Shown: positions 59,223 to 64,000 of the stretch, one piece after another
Numbering within the stretch: the first letter of the stretch is position 1
Layout: every line of letters starts with the position of its first letter
Origin: Adenanthera pavonina
Taxonomy: Eukaryota > Streptophyta > Magnoliopsida > Fabales > Fabaceae
Reading direction: 5' to 3'
Assembly (NCBI GenBank): GCA_026686845.1
Contig: JAIVEN010000012.1
Span: forward strand, 24,616,501 to 24,680,500
Length of the DNA: 64,000 bases
Notes under the pieces: generated by a model
Told to the model about the DNA's origin: nothing
Database searches by the model: none
What the model saw: only the letters and a program-made list of their open reading frames with translations
Translations under genes and position numbers: made by a program

Positions 59223-62200
59223 AATGTGTTTTAGATGTGGCAAGGCTGGATATTTTGCGAAAGATTGTACAATGGAAGTTGCTAATACTCGATTACAAAC
59301 CAGCAATAGATCACAGACCCAGGGGAGAGTTTTTGCTCTCACTCAACAAGAGGCTCGTAAGTCACCGGATATGATTGAAGGTACAATTAAGATAAATAAA
59401 TATCTTGTACATGCATTATTTGACTCAGGTGCTAGTCATTCATTCATATCCTATAACTGTGCTGGAAAGTTGGGCCTAGTTATGACTTTGTTACCTTATG
59501 ACATGCATGTGTCTACACCTACTGATAACAAAGTGGTTACTTCCTATGTTTGCTTAAATTGCATTATCCAATATGAGCATTGTTGCACTACCCTTGACCT
59601 TATTTGCCTACCGTTCCATGATATAGATGTGATTATTGGTATGAATTGGTTATCAGCCAATAATATCCTCCTTGATTGTAAAAATAAAATCTTAATCTTA
59701 CCCACCCCAGAAATTGCCCCATGTGTTGAGACTAAGCTAAATTTCTTAACGACCACCCAAGCAGAGAGATGCTTAAAGAAGGGATGTCAGGGATACTTAG
59801 TTTTCTTCTCTGCAAGAGTTGAGGTAGAAGAGGGAATTGAGAAAATACCAGTAGTGCGAGAATTTCCTGAAGTGTTCGCTAAGGAAATTAGCGGATTACC
59901 CCCAGAAAGAGAAGTTAAGTTTGGAATAGAATTAGTACCTGGGGCGGAGCCGATATCAAAAGCACCATATAGAATGGCTCCAAATGAGATGGCTGAATTG
60001 AAGCAGCAAATAGAGGAGTTGTTAGAAAAAGGGTTTATTAGACCTAGTGTATCACCATGGGGAGCTCCTGTGCTATTCGTTAAGAAGAAAGATGGAAGTC
60101 TCAGACTATGTATAGATTACAGGGAATTAAACAAGGTGACCATAAAGAATAAGTACCCATTACCCAGAATAGATGATCTTTTAGATCAGTTAGCTGGAGC
60201 ATGTATATTCTCCAAGATTGATTTAAGATCTGGGTATCATCAGTTACGGGTTAAAGCTGAAGATGTCCTGAAAACTGCATTCAGGACAAGATATGGTCAT
60301 TATGAATTTCTAGTCATGTCATTTGGTCTCACTAATGCACCAGCAGTATTTATGGACTATATGAATAGAATCTTTTGGCCTTATTTAGATCAGTTTGTTG
60401 TTGTGTTTATAGATGATATCCTAGTATACTCTAAATCTTCAGTAGAGCATGAGAGACATCTGAGAATTATTTTGGAAATCTTAAAAGAAAAGCAATTGAT
60501 TGCTAAATTAAGCAAGTGTGAGTTTTGGCTCACAGAAGTACAATTTTTAGGTCATATAATATCTCAAGAAGGGGTCGCAGTAGATCCAAATAAAGTAGAT
60601 GCAATTCTTAAGTGGGATAGACCTAAATCTGTTACAGAGATAAGAAGTTTTCTTGGCCTAGCAGGCTATTATAGAAGGTTTATCTAGGATTTTTCTCGGA
60701 TTGTCTCACCGCTGACTAGATTAACAAGAAAAGAAAAACCTTTCGTGTGGGATAATAATTGTGAAAAGAGTTTTCAAGAATTAAAACGTAGGTTAACCTC
60801 TTCCCCTGTGTTAATCATACCTAATCCTCAAGAGCCCTATGTGCTATACACTGATGCTAGTAAGAACGGATTAGGTTGTGTATTAATGCAGCAGGGCAGA
60901 GTTGTAGCCTATGCTTCTAGACAACTAAAACCTCATGAAGAAAACTATCCCACACATGATTTAGAACTTGCAGCGGTAATTTATGCACTAAAGATATGGA
61001 GACACTATCTCTATAGAGCAACAATAGAAATTTTCTCTGATTACAAGAGCCTCAAATATTTATCAGATCAAAAAGAGTTGAATTTGAGATCAAAAAGAGT
61101 TGAATTTGAGGCAAAGGAGATGGATGGAATTATTGAAAGATTATGATCATAAGATCAAGTACCATCCAGGCAAGGCCAATATAGTGGCAGATGCTTTGAG
61201 TCGAAAAGCTATTCATGTAGCATGGATGATGGTGAAGGAGCAAGAGTTAATTGAGCAATATAGAGACCTAGATCTAGCATACAAGATTCAGCTAGGTAAA
61301 GTACATTATGGCGAGACTAAAATAGAGAATGAGTTCAGGACTCAAATTAAAGAAGCACAGCAGACATATGACTTAGTAGGAACAATAAGAGAGAAGATGG
61401 AACAAGGGGAAGCCAAAGATTTTGAGATGGCAGCAAATGGTGTGATGAGTTTTAGGAAGAGAATATATGTACCCCCAAAGGCAGAGTTGAGAGAAAAAGT
61501 ATTGGAAGAAGCGCACCAGAGCAAGTACACAATTCATCCAGGTGTCACAAAGATGTACCATAAGCTGAGAAGGCTATTTTGGTGGCCTGGAATGAAAAGT
61601 GATATAACCAAGTATGTAGCAAAGTGTTTAGTGTGTCAAAAAGTTAAGGTAGAGCATCAAAAGCCATCAGGATTGTTACAACCTTTGAATATCCCAAAAT
61701 GGAAGTGGGATAGTATATTTATGGATTTTATAATGGGATTGCCAAGAACTTCATCTGGACATGATGCTATTTGGGTTATTGTGGATAGGTTATCCAAATC
61801 AACCCATTTTCTAGCAATAAGATCCACATATACACTGGATAAGTTGGCATAGTTGTATATCAAGGAAGTAGTAAGATTGCATGGTATGCCAAATAGCATT
61901 GTTTCTGACAGAGATCCAAGGTTCACATCGAACTTTTGGAAGTCATTACAAGAAGCATTAGAAACTAAGTTGAGGTTTAGCACAGCATATCATCCTCAGA
62001 CGGATAGGCAAACAGAGAGGACTATTCAGACATTGGAAGATATGCTGAGAGCTTGTATTTTGGAACTAAAAGGAAACTGGGATGGATATTTGTCATTGGC
62101 AGAATTTGCTTATAACAATAGTTATCATTCCAGTATTCAGATGGCACCTTACGAGGCATTATATGGAAGAAGGTGCAGGTCCCCATTGTGCTGGGTTGAA

Positions 62201-62737
62201 CTTGGTGAAAGAAAATTTCTTGGACCGGAGATTGTAGATCTGACCACCCAGCAAATTGAGATGGTGAAGAAAAAGTTGGTAATGGCACAAAGTAGACAGA
62301 AGAGTTAAGCGGACAAGAGAAGGAAGCCATTAGAATTTGAAGTTGGTGATCATGTATTTCTCAAAGTATCTCCAACTACTAGGGTTGATCGGTCAATTAA
62401 AACTAAAAAGTTTAGTCCCAAATATATCGGGCCATTTCAAATCCTAGCCAAAGTTGGACCTGTAGCTTATAGAATTGCCTTACCCCCAAATTTGAGTCAA
62501 ATCCATGATGTTTTCCATGTTTTCCAACTCAAAAGGTACCAACCCGACCCATCACATGTTATAGAATATGAAAATATTACTTTACAAGATAATTTATCTT
62601 ATGAGGTAAGACCAGAGAAAATCATAAACCGACGAGTCAAGCAGTTGAGAAATAAAAGTATTCCTCTGGTTAAAGTGGTTTGGAAGGGTTTAAGGTTAGA
62701 AGAAGCAACTTGGGAAATGGAGGACGACATGAGATGA
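59223..62737 (+). pseudogene. Pol of the gypsy chromovirus (protease-RT-RNase H-integrase-chromodomain), multiply broken
   Basis: The zinc knuckle CFRCGKAGYFAKDC comes first, with the usual His replaced by Tyr. Protease has DSGAS at about 59422-59436. Reverse transcriptase carries FIDD at 60406-60417, then RNase H has TDASKNGLG and DLELAA. The integrase zinc region (HQSKYTIHPG... CLVC) is followed by the DDE core (SDRDPRFTSNFW; LAEFAYNNSYH). A GPY-type region and a chromodomain (about 62555-62737, VVWKGLRLEEATWEMEDDM) close the frame. The chromodomain and domain order point to a chromovirus, probably the Tekay/Del group. Breaks: frameshift near 59215-59222; TAG at 60685; a 22-bp tandem duplication 61067-61110 that shifts the frame; TAG at 61850; TAA at 62306; and an early TGA at 62735. 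The RT block itself is open over about 500 codons. Confidence 0.93.
61067..61110. repeat. Exact 22-bp tandem duplication in RNase H
   Basis: Two identical adjacent 22-bp units (61067-61088, 61089-61110), each starting ATCAAAAAGAGTTG and ending AATTTGAG. Since 22 is not divisible by three, it shifts the reading frame. Confidence 0.95.
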
Positions 62738-62794
62738 AAATACCTAAAGCTATTTGATTAAGATATGTTTTAAATTTCGAGGACGAAATTTTGT

Positions 62795-62809
62795 TAAGGG
62801 GGATAGAAA
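62795..62809 (+). other. Polypurine tract
   Basis: TAAGGGGGATAGAAA immediately before the 3' LTR, where second-strand synthesis would be primed. Confidence 0.85.
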
Positions 62810-63910
62810 TGTAACATCCATGAATCTATGATTAATATGGTTACATTAAATTGTGATTTCAATAAGTTACATTGAATGAAGATATACAATGAATTGTGAA
62901 TTAAATAAGTTACATTGAATGAAGTATACAATGAATTGTGGTTTAAATAAGTTACATTGAATAAAGTATACAATGAATTATAGTTTAAATAAGTTACATT
63001 GAATGAAGTATGCAATGAATTGTGATTTAAATAAGTTATATTGAATTATAATGAACATACACTGAATGAAAGTATACAATGAATTATATTAATGAGCATA
63101 CATTGAATAAAGTTATCCATTGGATTGATGTCATTTGCTGGCCAAGACATCAACATTATAAATACCCCTCCCATTTCTTCATTTTAGCACCCCACCAGTT
63201 GTGAGTGAAAGAAAGAGAGAGCCAAGGGTTAAAGAGAGTGTGAGTGAAAGAGAAGGAAAAAGAAGGAAGGCAGGTTGTTTAACTCAAAATACTTTTCGGT
63301 GGAGGTAGTATATTATTTATTTCATGCATTTTCTGTGAATTAATTATGGATGTTATGTGATACTATTGGATGAGTTGTTTCAATATAAATGTTTTGAAAT
63401 GCTATGGATGTCTAGTATTAAGAGGAAACTCTGTTGAATTTTTATGCATGAAATATGAGTTATTTGGTAGTTTGCATAACTACTTAATTATGAGCATGAT
63501 TTGTATGAATGAATATATATACTACTGAGATTTTCCCAAATTTCACACCCAATGACTAACAATGTTAGGAACAAGCACAAGCAAAAGCAAAGACAAGGGG
63601 ATGGTTAACTAAGAGGAAGCAGACCGGAGAATATTATTTTGCTTTAGAATAAATGTAATTAAATTATGAAGATATGTTTTAATTATGATTTCTACTCGCT
63701 GGCTTCACTTTAGATGTTTTGGAACAATTATTAGATGATTACAGTATGGTTGACTTTATTATTATTAATTAAAGTAAACTTTCAGTTAAGTTGTTGTCTT
63801 TTGAGCAATCTAATTTTGAAAAGTTTAAAAGTTTTATTATTCTAAATTTTTATTTCTTTCCGCTAGATATATAATATATGATTAAAAGCCTAGTAAAATA
63901 AGATGTTACA
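62810..63910 (+). mobile_element. 3' LTR of the Ty3/gypsy retrotransposon (1101 bp)
   Basis: Same TGTAACATCC...GATGTTACA ends as the 5' LTR, with TATAAATA at 63157-63164. The length difference of 170 bp is explained by four fewer 42-bp units (168 bp) and one 2-bp difference in the AG-rich leader. CATAA follows at 63911-63915. Confidence 0.95.
62864..63032. repeat. LTR tandem repeat, four units of 42-43 bp
   Basis: Same unit as in the 5' LTR array, with four full copies and then the truncated unit shared by both LTRs. Confidence 0.92.
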
Positions 63911-64000
63911 CATAACCTGCAAGAAAATGTTATATCAGATATATTATGTTCTCAATTAAATAAATATAGATTAAATTTTAGTCCAAGTAAATTAAATTAA
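63911..64000. other. Right target duplication and AT-rich flank
   Basis: CATAA at 63911-63915 completes the target-site duplication. The remaining 85 bases are AT-rich with no feature. Confidence 0.7.

Overview
The window looks like a stretch of a plant (eudicot) nuclear chromosome. It is very AT-rich, the genes have introns with GT/AG borders, and more than half of it is transposons, MITEs and their remains. All exon borders were read by eye from splice sites and conserved protein motifs, and no search was run. The species cannot be named from what is here.

Layout. (1) 1-7659, minus strand: the DNA-repair endonuclease gene MUS81, 14 exons visible, with the last exon(s) cut by the left edge. 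(2) 11.7-18.5 kb, plus strand: a tandem pair of three-exon genes for small secreted lipid-transfer-like proteins with the eight-cysteine pattern, with Stowaway-like MITEs around and inside them. (3) 18.5-37.5 kb: gene-free. It holds a 5'-truncated Ty3/gypsy element interrupted by a solo LTR with a clean 5-bp target duplication, a degenerate DNA-transposon ORF, a large inverted array of short AT-rich repeats carrying a SINE-like insertion, and palindromic elements. (4) 37.5-54.1 kb: a BURP-domain gene cluster made by segmental duplication. Two genes keep all three exons (40206-43303 and 50416-52766). At least four relics (5' flank, two exon-2 starts, one exon 1) mark lost copies. (5) 55660-63910: a complete Ty3/gypsy chromovirus-type LTR retrotransposon with CATAA target duplications, disabled by stops and frameshifts.

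The most interesting system is the BURP cluster. The first gene encodes ten tandem 19-residue units, each with the core QPYWVNGW. The second has two 23-residue units with cores QPFAILY and QAFAILY. In both, the cores lie between the start of the BURP domain (FFEDDLHAGK) and its four-CH copper-binding part. This is the architecture expected of a self-modifying precursor of ribosomally made, side-chain-crosslinked cyclic peptides (burpitides). QP-(X)5-W fits the lyciumin-type core spacing, and the Tyr-ended cores suggest a different crosslink. The first gene carries TAG exactly where the first unit should encode its last Trp, so as sequenced its product ends before nine intact cores and the catalytic part.

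Between the two BURP genes lies a probable Helitron (45384-47748) that has picked up pieces of two unrelated host genes: ribosomal protein L17 and a CRM-domain RNA-binding protein. The duplicated BURP flanks also record later MITE and possible Helitron insertions, visible as presence in one copy and absence from the other.
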